DNA of 64,000 nt from Himantopus leucocephalus (lineage: Eukaryota; Chordata; Aves; Charadriiformes; Recurvirostridae): assembly GCA_003993805.1 (NCBI GenBank), contig RSEF01000001.1:204229805-204293804 (forward strand), written 5' to 3'. The notes beneath the pieces were generated by a model, which ran no database searches, was not told the DNA's origin, and saw nothing but the letters and a program-made list of their open reading frames with translations. How positions within the stretch are numbered: position 1 is the stretch's first letter; each line of letters starts with the position of its first letter. Made by a program: the position numbers and the translations under genes. Shown piece after piece: positions 38,901 through 51,269 of the stretch.

Positions 38901-40973
38901 GTTGCACCTATAGTTCTTTAGGATGTCACATCAAATCTAAAAAAAAAAATAAGGTTGAAGTCTATAAAAGAATTCTTTCTTAATAGTTCGCAATTAGTAA
39001 AAAAGATAATAATTCATTTAGAGTATTCAGAGGCACATGGAGAAAAGCATGTAGGAGGTGTTGAATATTAGTCATTCAAACCAATGGAGCAGAAAAAACA
39101 GTGCAATAGCACAACAGGTAAAGGAAGGTACAGACTTGAATAGCCTTGAAGATACTTAAGAGCTGATACAGTGGAAGCACAAAACGAACAGGGAGAGAAG
39201 GAAGCTGCAGAGCAGCAACGATGATCTCCGAGTCTGTGCTGACATCTTCTTCTGTTTTGAAATAACGCACATCCAATGGATTCATAATGGTGGCTAAAAT
39301 CCAAGCCTAACCATATGAAGACTTACGCAGGAGTAATTTTACACTGCTAGTTGTCCTGCTGAAGTCAATCTCTTCAAAGGGCAAGAACTTAATCTAGTAT
39401 CAGCAGTCTTCTTTCTAGCATTTTATGTATGTGAGGAGTAATACACTGTATCTTTGCATGCTTTGCATGAAATGAGTAACTTACACATCATGCATTAGAG
39501 TAATAGGATAGAGAAAACAGTTGCAAAATGCTTGGTCATTCAAGCAATCTACATTTAAATCTCAACATGCTTCTATTTCTCTAAATGCACACAGGACTAT
39601 GTGTTGCACTAACAGTTTCACATACGTGCACATACATTGATAACAATTAAAGACAAAGCAGCATAGAACATAGTTATTTTCACAGACTGTCCCTGCCCTA
39701 GCCGTTACCTAATTCACAAAGTTACGGGTACACAGCATTCTTTGGCTTCAGTGTTCTGAAAATTACCTGCCCTAGAAATAATTTTTTTTAAAAGTATTTT
39801 CATGTCCTCTCCTCTTCTCTTCATCCTTCGTTTCCCTGGGGAAATATTTTTAATTGCCTGGATTCAGTTAAAATGAAGAGCACAAGTTTCTCATCAGGAA
39901 AAACCCATGTCTTACACTGCAGGGAAGCAGAACACAGCCTCAAACATTAGAGTCTTGTTTACTTAGACTCAAAAAGAAATCTTCAGTGCAGTACCAGATC
40001 CTATAGATTAAGTTCTTTGCAAACAGCTGGTACCATGCAAACACTGCGGTTGTCATTATACACATATGCACACATCCATCTCTTGGGTGAAATCTAATTT
40101 CTACATGTCAATTTGTACACAAGAAGTTTCTCGTGAACTGCCAGTGACAGTCCACATGGCAGGACAAGACCATTAGAAGAAAACCAGTTTTGCTGTGCTA
40201 CAACCATAGCTGGGTGAACCCATTAAGATCAGAGCTGACAGAACCACCTCAGTAGAAGCCACATGGTATCAGTGAAGACACATCAGCTGCCAAGTAACAT
40301 GAAGTCAAAAATATTCCAGCAGCAACAGTATTTTGGGCGACCAGCAGCAGACGTGTAGAGCTGGCAGACAGCAAAGGGTTTGACTGGTTGACTTTCACCA
40401 GGCTTTTATTTAAGCATCTTCTGAAGATGGGAAATCAGGATCCCCCTCAAGTCTGGACAATATGAGCCTGCAGCTGCTATGGTAGGATAACACCAAAGAC
40501 GACAACACCACAGCAACTTCAGCCTCTATTTTGGTAATCAGAGGCATTTTAAAATTTTATTTTATTTTTTTCCAAAAACCTAGGGAATGATGAAAACCTA
40601 GAAATAAGGACTAGCATTTTCCACTCTAAGCAACATAAAAATGACAGATCAAAGCTACACTCATGGTTAGGTTATGAACACAAGAAGAAAGAGTGAAAAA
40701 AGTTTAATGTATTTCACACGCTGTGCACCTGACATATAAGGATAAAGCCCAAATTAACACAAACATCTGTAGCTTTAAGCAAACAGACAGGGTGTCTGTC
40801 CCTCCTTGATTTTACTAGTGAGTACTGCGTTTGTTCCAGCAGTACTTGATTGTAAAATATCTACTCTAGAGTCGCTATATCCATAGTGATGCAGCTTGCA
40901 ATCTAGCCAGAATTCTTTCCTAAGTCAAATAAAGGAAAACCCGGGCCTGCCCAGATGTTTGTTAAGATAGATT

Positions 40974-41006
40974 AAAAAAAAAAAAAAAGAAAGAAAAAAG
41001 AAAAAA
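40974..41006. repeat. A-rich simple repeat
   Basis: Fifteen A followed by aaag-type units, 33 bp, in intron 2. Confidence 0.7.
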
Positions 41007-44000
41007 TGCAATGGTGCAGAATTAATGGACAGACCCACTAAATGAGAAAAACAGCAGCTGCCATCACCAAAAAACCTCGACTTGAAGGTCTCTTTCATAT
41101 CTTCTCCTTGTCTATTTTAGCTAGCATTGTAGACATGCATTTGCAAGGCACAGAGACAGCCAGTACCCAAAGAACAAAGACTACACGTACTGGAGCCTGA
41201 TTTATGATAGGTTGGGGGGATACACAGACAACACATATGGGACATGGACATTCAATAGGAGTCACCACCACCACAAGCAGCTGCTGAGCAGGATTTGAAC
41301 GCTGTGCCCAAGGGAGCACCAACAAGCTGTGGTCTGCTTGAGAGTGACACGATCAACCTCACAACCAAAAAGCACTTTTGCTGTGTTTTATAGCGCACAA
41401 CCATTCACCTTCAAAGCAACAGTGGTGTGATCCTCAGTCCCTACCTCCTGGGCATGACCACGCTGGTTGCTGTTTCTCCTTCTAACAGTGGTCTGGTAAG
41501 AATTCAGCCAGCATCTTGAGTACTTCCAGAAAACAGACACACAGTTGTAATACTGCCATGCTTTCAGAAAATGCAGTCACAGTAACTTCATTCTGCCCTT
41601 GGGCAAATATGACAGTATCTGGCAATGATTATTTTATAAATAAAATGGAAGTAGTTTAGTTCCCTTCAGTTTATCAGATTATATTATGCAATTGAATGCC
41701 TGGCTACACTCTTGTAATTTAAATTACTATAAACTCAGGTACCTGGTGACAGTATTAGTACTTCTACACAGGGTACAGGTGAAATTCCTCTTTTTTTTTT
41801 TCCTGTTAACTTAAGTTTCAGTTCTGCTGATCAACTAATTTCAAAATGTCTGCAAAGTATTTTTTGTGGGTGTAGCAAGAAAGAAAAGTGAGGAAAAAGG
41901 ACTGCCACTGTAAGTTACTCGATGTATATTTAGCCATGCTTTTGGAAAAAAAAAATATTTAAAAAATAATAACAAAAAACTCACTCCACCCAAGTATGGC
42001 ACATACCTGTATATCACATAAGAAGCAGTCATGGATTTTTATTTGCATTCTACAGATATTCAATTAGCAGCTTTAACATAAGCTTTTATTTAGTTTAGCA
42101 ACTACCAGAAAAGCATTTCTACGTTGAAGTAAATGAGTTCTAAATGCACATCGTGGATTACCTCTAAAGACTGTAGCATGCAAAAGCCTTACATCCAGTC
42201 CTACTGAAATCTCCGCAAGTTTAAAAGCATCATTCCATTTTTTTTGAGAAAGAAAAAAAAACACAGAAACACAACCAACAAACACAACCAAAAAACCACC
42301 CCACACACGCTCCCATGCAGAGATGCTATTTTTCAGTCTCAGCATAAAATCACGTTGGTTCCTCTCAGATATAAGCTGAAAAGAACAGCAGAGATGTAGG
42401 CTGAGAACAACAAAAAAATGCAAAAGGAACAGTTACACCCTACTACTATTGTGATATCAACTTCCTGTTATAATAATGGCAATCTTCACTTTTGGTCACA
42501 AGGGTTTTTTTATTCAGAGACTGAAGTTAATGCTTATGCAGAATTTTTAGTGACTGTAATAAAGCCATTTTCATTAAAAAAAAAAATCCATAGCTCAACC
42601 TTCTCCTGGCAATTAAATTTTAATAAATACAATTTAAGTATCCAATGCAAGTTAATCCTGCACCCTGTTACAGCAATTTTAGACTTCTAAATTACCTCCC
42701 AAGCTTCTAGAATGATTATCTGACATGAGGAATTAGGGAAGCATTAGTTTAACATAACTCAAGATTCACATTTATCTGCAGCTGAAGTCTGGGATCTGAT
42801 TCCTGTTCTGTCATTTCAAACATAATTCTACTACCAAGATGCAATTTATTCTATAGGTTGCCAAAGAAGAAAGAAGACTAACAAGAATAAAGGGCAGGGT
42901 TTAAAAACACACTGCAGTCTTGTTCAGTGCCATATTACTGCCCAGCTGCCAAGAAGCCACATCTTGTCATGTGAAGGAGCACATGCAATCACCTACCACT
43001 GTGAAAATGCACAGGAAGACACAAAATTATTTTTCTTTCTTCTGCAGCACAAGAGCATACTCTAAGCCACACTCACACAGAACAACTCCAAGAGCACATT
43101 GCCAAATATATTTCAGGAACTGCATCATGACACAGAGGATTTAAGTATATTCACTAGGACAGTGTCATCAAGGAGTGACAGCAACATACGAAGACTGAAG
43201 ACAAGAGAAATGGGATAGAAGAGAGAAATGTCAGCAGGTATCAGCTCAAGTGCAGTCCTCACCTCTTGCTTTCAGCCCCTGGAAAGCTATGACTCACTTT
43301 TTTTTCCTGAAGCAGCTAAAAACTGGAATGACTTCAGGGGCTAACTTCAGGTGTGCTGGTGGGAAAACACATGCCTTGATGGAGGAACACTGGATGATAC
43401 TAGAAACTTCTCAGAAATGAGAAAAAAGGTTGAAACCAAAAAGGGAGGTTAGAGAGAAAAGAAAAAAGTATAGGAAAGGGTTATGAAACAAGCTCTCAAC
43501 ACAGCTAGCAAACAGAAGACAGAGTGAACATCTTACCTTAAAATGAGGGAGACAAACGAACACACAAGAGACTACTGGCCTGAATTACCAAATCTACTTC
43601 AGTTGCTAAAATAAAATCCTTCTCCTGCATTCAGTAGTGACTGCCCTCATTTGAAGGCCCCTTTTTTCTCCTTGTAACCCAAGAATACTTATTTCTTCCT
43701 GGCCTGCAACATAGCTTGCAATGACTCTTGTCACCTTTAACATATGTCCCACAGAATAACCTAGGCAATCTTATAACAACTCATTCTTCAGCCTTTTTTC
43801 ATCAACAAAACAATCTGGACCCAAACCACACAGATGATGACTAAGATGTTCATCCTGGAGGTTCTGGTACATAGCTGGGCAAGCAGTACTCTTAACACAG
43901 GTAAAGCTTACCCAATCAAAAGACAAAATTTTGTTATGGGACAGGCCAACGTTAGGAAATTAATTCCCCAAAGTTTGCTGCCCTTCACCTTGAAGGCAAG

Positions 44001-47000
44001 CTGTCTTTTTAGAGTTGTACATACATCACAATAGATATTTTCCTACAAGCAAAACTCCAACCATGCATTGTGTGTTACCAAAACAAAATTTTGCATTGTA
44101 TCTGCTTCCTCTCATTGCTCCAATGATAGGATGAAAAAGTCATACTGTGAACAAGCATGACTAAAACCCTATAGAGAAAAGAAAAATCAGAATACTAATT
44201 CCACATGCAAAACATAAAAAGGACTTTCTGCCCAAGCACTATTTGGCATAGCAGAAATCTCCCTCACTTAAACAAGTGCAAATATTTGTTCAAACTGAGA
44301 TAAATACTGTATTCCCCATTCTCAGAGTTTCCCAAAATCAAGCAGTAGTTCCAAAATCGGGGTAGAATCTTTGCCAAATGGATTAAATAAAAAGGATGTC
44401 ATCCATGATGAAGAGATCAAAAGAATCCTGGAATGCAAGGAGGAACTAAAAAACCAAAACAAAATCCCCAAACCACCCCACTTTTATGAAGTGAATTCCA
44501 CGAACTCAGTGCAACACAGATGACAAGATGGTAAGCTTGATATTCTTAGACACATTACAGTACCCACAAACACCATTCCAGTTCCTTGAAAGACACTATA
44601 ATTAGCGTCCAAGGGACAGATCTTCCCCTTTGAAATGTTCTGATATTGGCACAGGTGGGGTGTACATGTTTTATTACAGAGTTATTTATAAAAGCCTCTG
44701 GAAAAAATGAAGCATAAGAACTTCCCCACTTTGCATATTCACATAACTATTCAGTGTATAGTACATGATGCATGTTACTGAATGTACATAGCCTGTAAAA
44801 AATCGTAAAACATAATTTTTTCTTAAAAACAGCTGCCCAAACAAACCGTGTCTAGAAATCTTCACCCAGAAAAGGCACCCTTGATCAGAGAAAAGAAGTT
44901 TGCTTGGAGGGGGAGTGACAAGTGTGTAACATTCCACAGTTCATCTAGAACTGCTGCAGCCCACTCTAAATTACAATGTCAGTGGCTGTTTATGCTGTAA
45001 GGAAGTACAGTAAGTACAGTACAGCCCATTCAGGTTGCTGGAATGTCACTGATCATATGCTCAATTACATCTATTCATTAGAAAAATTCAATCCACAACA
45101 GCAGCTGCATTTACCACCACACCCCAAACGCCATGCAGTTGCCCCAGGTGATTCCAGCGGTTTACCAGCCCGCAGGACAGACGCTCCACGCTCTTGTCCC
45201 TCTGCAGTGACTGCAAGTTACACTTCCAAGCCCAAGGAGTTGTATTTACTAAAGAACAGTATACTAGCAGTGCTTTTGGCTTCAAGCTTTTGCAACAAAA
45301 GAGGTCCAGCCTTTTGCAGTCATGTTCTACAAGTTTCAAAACAATTTATGTTGCACTAATTATTTTTGATTGAGACTTGCTGAATAATTACTGTTGAAAA
45401 GATGACTTAAGCAAACAACAGACAAGTTACTCCATTTGTTTGAGAAGAACTATGACTAATTATGTGTGTAACTCTGTTTTGTATCTCAAAAAAAAAAAGG
45501 GTGTAATCCTGGCTTCTTTCAGGTCAACAGCAAAGTCCTCATTAATTTGGGGGGGGACAGATTTCACTACAAAATCATAAGGTTCACAATAGCTGAAAAG
45601 AAATCTTTGTGAGAATACGTGGGTCATTTAAAAGGACATTGGCAACTTCCTAATAAATTAAAAAAATTGTTTTCACCTGTAACACCTATGATGACTTTAA
45701 CAAAAACACAAGAATTTTGTATTTACTTCACAAATTACACTGCATTTTATATACTCGTTAAGTTTACTAACCAGTTTATAAACAATTTCCTGTCTGTGTG
45801 TCCTTCATAGAGCAAGAATAAAGTAATAAAATGTTATAATGTTTCCTTTTTTTAATTAAACCAATTTAATCTTAAAACGTAGTCACTTAGGCAGAACACG
45901 GAGCTACGAACACTACCTTTATGTTACCTAATAGGCAATATCTCTTGTAGTACGTAAAATGGTTGTTGTTAAAATCTAACCATGCTACAGATATGCTAAA
46001 TGAGTGGACCTAATAACAGTAATAAATAGAAGTATCATTTCTCTAAAGCTGAGGGCCTCCAAAATTTATACTTCTTCCTTCTTAATTGTCATTGCTCCCC
46101 TTCACTCCTCCAAAAATCCTTACTGTGTCCCAATAAACACACTGAAGAATCCTTATCCTTGCATAGTGTCCACCAGAACAGATTACCCACACGGTTAGGA
46201 TTACTTTCCAGTATTCCACCTAGAACACCAAAATGCATCAGCCCAAATCCAACTTGAAAATGGAGTTCACATAAGATCAAACTGAATAGTGTTATAGCTA
46301 TCTATTCATTCTTCACTATTTCCTAGAACATCCATGATCAGAGCTTCTTACGACAAGCTGCCAACTTCAGGACACTTGGAGCCACTGAACAGCCGATTAG
46401 TGTACCATGAAGCGGCATCAAGAGGTGTAAGATCTTGTACTCTGCAGGCTTGCTGTAGGGGAAGGCTCAAACAGACCATTAGCTATTCATGGAGTGAAAT
46501 CCTTAACCACTAAACATTTGCTCCTGGCATTTGTGGGGGGCTTCAATGCCCATTTACCAACTTCACACTAGCATTTAGTCCACAGGTAAATAAAGTTTCT
46601 TTCCCCAAAGAAACTGAAGCTGACTTCACTTTGTTAAATCAGAGATCTGCTAGCTGCCTACAGGACTACAGAAGATGCCCATGCAGTAGGCATTTAAAGG
46701 CTTTGATTCACAAGCAGTGACAGGGTAGCTCGGGATGGCTGATTTACTACATACACATCATGCTCTGAAACAGTTCAGCATTTGATTCAAAGCAGCTCAG
46801 GCACCAGGAGGAAAGTAAGAATCCAGAGGTAGTAATCAAGTCGGTCACCCTACACCATACCATCCCCAGGGCCAGATACCATGCACACCATCTCAAGAAG
46901 CTCCATTCATTCACAACCCTCCACATCAGGAAACCTAGCATTTTTAGCCACAAGATTCCAGTTTTGGAATCCCTATCTGGACTCTAGCCAAATGTGATGC

Positions 47001-48520
47001 TGCTTATGCTTAGGTCTGAACACCAAACACACCGAACTGGTAGGCCAAATAATGTTGTCTCCACGCAACAAGTCACAGCTAGGGAGAAAAACTAAATGTG
47101 AGGGTGGAAGGATCATGGCCAGTGAGGAAAAGAAACACACCAACCAAAAATGTGCTGCCAAATTTAAGGTGGTAGCAAAAATCTCCACATCAGAGTCAGA
47201 ACTGGGCTCATTCTCAGTGCTCTATAAGAAGCAGTACCATTGTATGAACACTGACGTCAGAACAGTTAAAGATATTAAAAACTTCACATATATAGTGCAT
47301 TACACTGCCTTTAATACCAAGACATTTTAACAGGTGCTCAGGTATTTCTGTTTTATACATTGGCTTAACATTTCTGTGCTGTAGTGTGCTCAAAGTACTT
47401 TCCAAGATTTCAGTCCAACAAGCCTGTTCTGTGTGTGAACAATTTGTCTATGTAACCTACCAAATGCACATGTCCAATCCAGAATCCAGCTGTGCTCATT
47501 TAACCTTGGCTCATGTGCACAGGGAGTGTTCTCATCCTAAACAGCTAGGGAAATTTAGAGGGCAGAGTTCTAAAAAAACCACAGTGTTTTCACGGCATGC
47601 TTAAGATTGGAGAAAATCCTTGGTTCCTCCAGTAAAATAATTCAGTACAGCATCTTAGTTCACTGGACTAGGAGGTGTTTAGTTGTACTGCAACACTTCT
47701 CATTGGATCTGTAATCTACTCTAGCACCGATCATCTCACATAGCGTAAACTGTTTAGAATAGAAACAGCACTAATTAATGTCTATATAGCTCCACAGAAA
47801 TGCAGACTGTTTATAATAATGCCTGATGTTAGCGTTGTTATACAGATTCTGAATATGGTCTAGGAGAGTCAAGAGACTCACACTCTGCCATAAGTGAACA
47901 GAGGTTAAATTTTGAAATCAAGGAAATGCCACTGAAAGCACTTTGGGTTTAAATCTCTCCAATTTATAACAAGGACTATAAATGGAAATGTTTCAGCTTG
48001 TCAACTTCCATTCGATCACATGAGAAAAAAGTTGTTTCTACAGCAATCAGAATCTGAACCCAAATAGAGCACTTCATCTCTAAAAAGCAAAATTTTGAAC
48101 TATTCCTGGACAGGGGTGAAAGTCAACACCAACACTGGAAGCACATACAAGATGAATGCAGCTCAACACAGAAAAAACATGTTTTGCACCAGGTGAATAG
48201 TCTTTGAATTAAGAATACATTCTAGCATCAATCTTGGCATGACAAAAGCAAGCATCTCTGTGCCAAGTCCCTTATCTGAGACATGGCTACCACCTCTCAA
48301 CAGACGCAGAGAAGATGAGGAAGAAAACTAACTATTGCTGCCTGCTGAGCATCCAGCCAGTTCCACCTGCTTCTGGCAAACAGCAAGTGACCTTCTTCAA
48401 AGACCATATACTGTCTCTGTTATTTCTTCTAGTTGCTTCTGAAAGTGAACTGAGCTTAGATGTGCTAAACTAAATTCCACCCTATTACTCATGGCTAAGG
48501 CTTGTTCCAGTATTTAGGGG

Positions 48521-48587
48521 AAAAAAGAAGAAAAAAAAAGACCGAAAAAAAAGACAAAAAAGACAATGAAGAAAAAAAAAAAGACAA
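48521..48587. repeat. A/G-rich low-complexity tract
   Basis: About 67 bp of almost uninterrupted purines, A runs broken by 'agac' and 'gaag'. It lies some 280 bp downstream of exon 2 in the LATS2 direction, where the transcript would be a long pyrimidine tract. Confidence 0.7.
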
Positions 48588-48864
48588 GCTACCCTGTTCA
48601 GCCTTCTACATCAACTGGAGAAATCACAAGGGAATCCTAGAGGTCACCATGACCATCTTTAACATGAGTTAACCCCATACTAGGCACATCTCTCAACAGC
48701 AAGTCCATCTACTCTGCTAGTCATACAGCAACACGACTGCCAGAAGAATCGGTGCCTCCTGTCAACTGGCAAGCTTGGTAACTTCCATCAAAATCCTTTC
48801 TTCAGTGCTGAGTATGAACATGTTTTGAAGGCAGTGACAATCCCCCCTCCAAAGTCATACGTAC

Positions 48865-49203
48865 CTGATCACAACCTGCATTCACCAGTTCCTGGAGCAT
48901 CTGCCTATTTACTTCAACAGCTGCTGTAGTACTTGACTCATTAGCAAAAGGCAGCAAAGAATATCTAATTTCTCGCAGAGCTTTCTGATATGGTCCAAAC
49001 TTAGGCGTTTGTCTCATCTGCTGCTGCCTTGCAGCATCCTTCCCTATTAAAATCTTAGGGTCCAGAGAAGTTTCACTGCCTGGTCCAACAGGTAGTCCCT
49101 GACCTGAAGATTTGGATGGTTGCTTTAAACCTTCTCGGATCTCTTGTAATCTTTGTCTGCTGTTTCCAGAATATGTCGTAGCAGGAAAAGTCTTTGGCCT
49201 CAT
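48865..49203 (-). CDS. LATS2: LATS2 coding exon 2 (N-terminus, start codon)
   Basis: Encodes residues 1-113, from MRPKTFPATTYSGNSRQRLQ to VNAGCDQ, matching the mammalian LATS2 N-terminus almost exactly, including the ALREIRYSLLPFANES block. The start at 49203 is chosen because human LATS2 also starts MRPKTFPATTYSGNSRQRL. Its context (aacaATGA, A at -3) is favourable. The first UBA helix (VNRQMLQELVNAGCDQ) lies at the end, before a strong donor CAG|GTACGT. LATS1 has extra residues before MRPKTFPA and differs downstream, so this is LATS2. The open frame past 48865 is intron. Confidence 0.97.
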
Positions 49204-49429
49204 TGTTAATCCAGTTTTCTCTGAGCATAAATACAGCTTTATTCTTAGTTTTTTTAAATTACTTTATTTCGAAAAAAGTGTCACTTGATGGTATCAATTT
49301 CTTGTAAACATAATCCTTCGAAGAGAAAAAGGCAAAATTCTCAAGAAATTTCTGCCANAGCTCACGATCTTCACGTTTCCTACAGAAAATGAAAATCCTT
49401 GGAATCATCATTTTGCAGACTGACAGTGT
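49204..49429 (-). other. LATS2: LATS2 exon 2, 5' untranslated part
   Basis: Upstream of the start codon the same strand runs 226 nt to a very good acceptor at 49430-49431 (pyrimidine-rich tttctattttcttttgtttcag). A second, weaker acceptor (tatttatgctcag, ending at 49221) would leave only 17 nt of leader. The strong tract makes the longer form more likely. The longer form contains the 50-codon upstream ORF listed separately. The boundary is inferred. Confidence 0.6.
49259..49411 (-). CDS. Upstream ORF of 50 codons in the LATS2 5' leader (hypothetical)
   Basis: This frame starts with two consecutive ATG codons (49411-49409 and 49408-49406), both with A at -3, and ends in TAA at 49261-49259, 55 nt before the LATS2 start and in a different frame. 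The peptide is aromatic and charged: a basic segment (FCRKREDRE) is followed by WQKFLENFAFFSSKDY and a C-terminal FFEIK. I recognise no known protein or domain. The frame is open all the way back to the acceptor. The N at 49358 falls in the third position of a CTN codon, so residue 18 is Leu whatever the base, unless the N hides an indel. It may encode a micropeptide, act only as a translation brake, or be chance. No signal peptide or membrane helix is evident. Confidence 0.45.
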   Translation of the reverse strand: MMIPRIFIFCRKREDREXWQKFLENFAFFSSKDYVYKKLIPSSDTFFEIK

Positions 49430-50583
49430 CTGAAACAAAAGAAAATAGAAAGTACATGCAATTAAGTTGATATTGTAAATGCCTCTGAAGGGACAGCATG
49501 ACAATTAATCAAGTGCAAGTGAATCAGTTTAACCTATTAAGCTGTCACAGCTGGATTCCTTTTAATGATTTTCACTTTATCTGCTTTCAAGAACAGGATT
49601 CCAAAAGCCTTTCTCAACATAATCAATAAATAATCCAATTTTCTTTAAAGTTTCATTTTCAAAATAAATGAAAATAAAACCCTTAGATACACAATGTTTA
49701 AGAATTTTACAGTACCCAACTGTAGCAAGTTTCCCACCCAATTGCATAACCAAATCCTGGACAAGCCTATCCTATTTCATAATTAGGGAAGAGTATGCTC
49801 ATGAAATGTTTTTCCCCCACTTAAGATTTTGTTTGTTTTACACTAGCTGAGCTCAGTTTCAGAAGTTTATGAAAAAGATTTATAATGGAAATATTGATGA
49901 CTCTAACCATAGCAACTTCTAGTATTTCAATAACAAAGTGAATAACAGAACACAAGATATTTTGCCTTTCCACATGAATATCTTAGCAAAGCCTGAAGGT
50001 AAGAATTCTCCCCGGAACTGAAAGGAGGATGGGGAAAAAAAAAAGAGAAGGGGGTATATATTTCATTAGTTGTGCCTTGTAAGGAAGAAAGAGAAAAGAG
50101 GGGTAGATGGAGCTACTCAGTAACAGCAGAAGCAGCAGAACCAGCACAGTTAGCATCTCAACACAGAAAAAAGAAAAGACTTTGAGACAGCTTTATGCAC
50201 CTCTTCCAACAAGCAGCAGAGAACAACTATGCAGCACAGCCGAGCTACTGTGCAACTTGCCATCTCCGTGCAGCATGAAGTTACACAAGAATTCTACCTT
50301 AACTAAGTCTTTGTGGCATCACCATAACAGAAATATTAAATAATGGTGTATTTGAAAGAGGATTAAAAAGATAGCTTAATCAGAAATGTCACCTTGCTAT
50401 TGATGCTGCTTACGCAAGTTTGCTTCTGCTGCTGATATTAGCACTTGCAAAGCGACTCCTGAACAGTGCTCAAGCCACTTGGTTGGGAAGGTTAGAATTC
50501 TGTTGTTTCCAAAACACAAATACAGAAGATGGTAACACACTGTATGTTCCTCTCAGTCACTCAGAAGTTGACTGGACTTGCTG

Positions 50584-50673
50584 AGGGGTTTTTTGGGTTT
50601 TGTTTGTTTGGTTTGGTTTTGGGTGTTTGTTTTGGTTTTTTTGTTGTTGTTGGTTTTTTGGGGTTTTTTTGGT
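50584..50673. repeat. T/G-rich low-complexity block bordering a gap
   Basis: About 90 bp made of ggtttt/gttt units directly adjoining the 100-N gap. The repeat probably caused the assembly break and may be longer than shown. It produces spurious open frames of Phe, Gly, Val and Leu. Confidence 0.85.
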
Positions 50674-50773
50674 NNNNNNNNNNNNNNNNNNNNNNNNNNN
50701 NNNNNNNNNNNNNNNNNNNNNNNNNNNNNNNNNNNNNNNNNNNNNNNNNNNNNNNNNNNNNNNNNNNNNNNNN
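50674..50773. other. Assembly gap (100 N)
   Basis: Exactly 100 Ns, a placeholder of unknown true length inside intron 1, adjoining a T/G-rich repeat. Confidence 0.97.
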
Positions 50774-51199
50774 ACATGCTCATATTAAAACTCAACTCAT
50801 TGCAATAACTCTTCCTATAGTGATCGCTATATGATTTCCCACCAAAACCACCATTTCCATACATTTACTGTCGCTTCTCACTGCCAAGCAAACAGCTTAC
50901 TACTGTGAAGGCCAAGAGAATCTGGACAAATTCACCTCTGAAGCCCATCACCACTTCCTCATTAGTACAGAGTCCACTTCAAGCTTTCCTTTACAACCAA
51001 GGATTGAAATGCAACAGTGAAGTCAGACCTCTGACTCTTACAATGGTTCACCAGTTTGAAATGCAGGAGCACAGATTGAAAGTAATCCGTATCAACCTCT
51101 TTTGCTAAGATTTAAATGCTCAGTTAACTAAAAGACACCTATAATGTATTCAAGGTCTTGAGCTCCTCCACTTGGTACTCTCTAAGGATATCCTGCAAC

Positions 51200-51269
51200 C
51201 CTAACTCCTACAGCACTAAGAGTGACATAAATGCNTCCTAACTCCTACAGCACTGAGTGACATAAATGC
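51200..51269. repeat. 33-35-bp direct duplication around a single N (probable assembly artefact)
   Basis: Positions 51200-51234 and 51237-51269 carry the same sequence, differing by a 2-base indel, with the N at 51235 between them. It follows the pattern seen at 429, 842 and 61014 and probably reflects unmerged contig ends. Confidence 0.75.

Larger units (their letters stand above)
17178..48864 (-). other. LATS2: LATS2 intron 2 (31.7 kb)
   Basis: The largest intron, between exon 2 (donor CAG|GTACGT) and exon 3. I find no exon, pseudogene, tRNA or mobile element in it that I can support. Open frames up to 210 codons occur (for example 19787-20419 minus, 38050-38616 plus, 24416-24904 minus), but their composition is intron-like or merely GC-richer and none resembles a known protein. 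It holds several simple repeats listed separately and a 20-bp-period tandem pair at 18484-18519. Large early introns often carry enhancers, but I cannot place any from sequence alone. Confidence 0.8.

Noticed and set aside
48865..49203. Calling the gene LATS1 instead of LATS2
   Set aside because: The N-terminus starts directly at MRPKTFPATTYSGN, the C-terminus is CQPVYV, and the exon 6 insert SDLWDDVSNCRCGDRLKTLE is the LATS2 form. LATS1 has extra N-terminal residues and ends RDLVYV.
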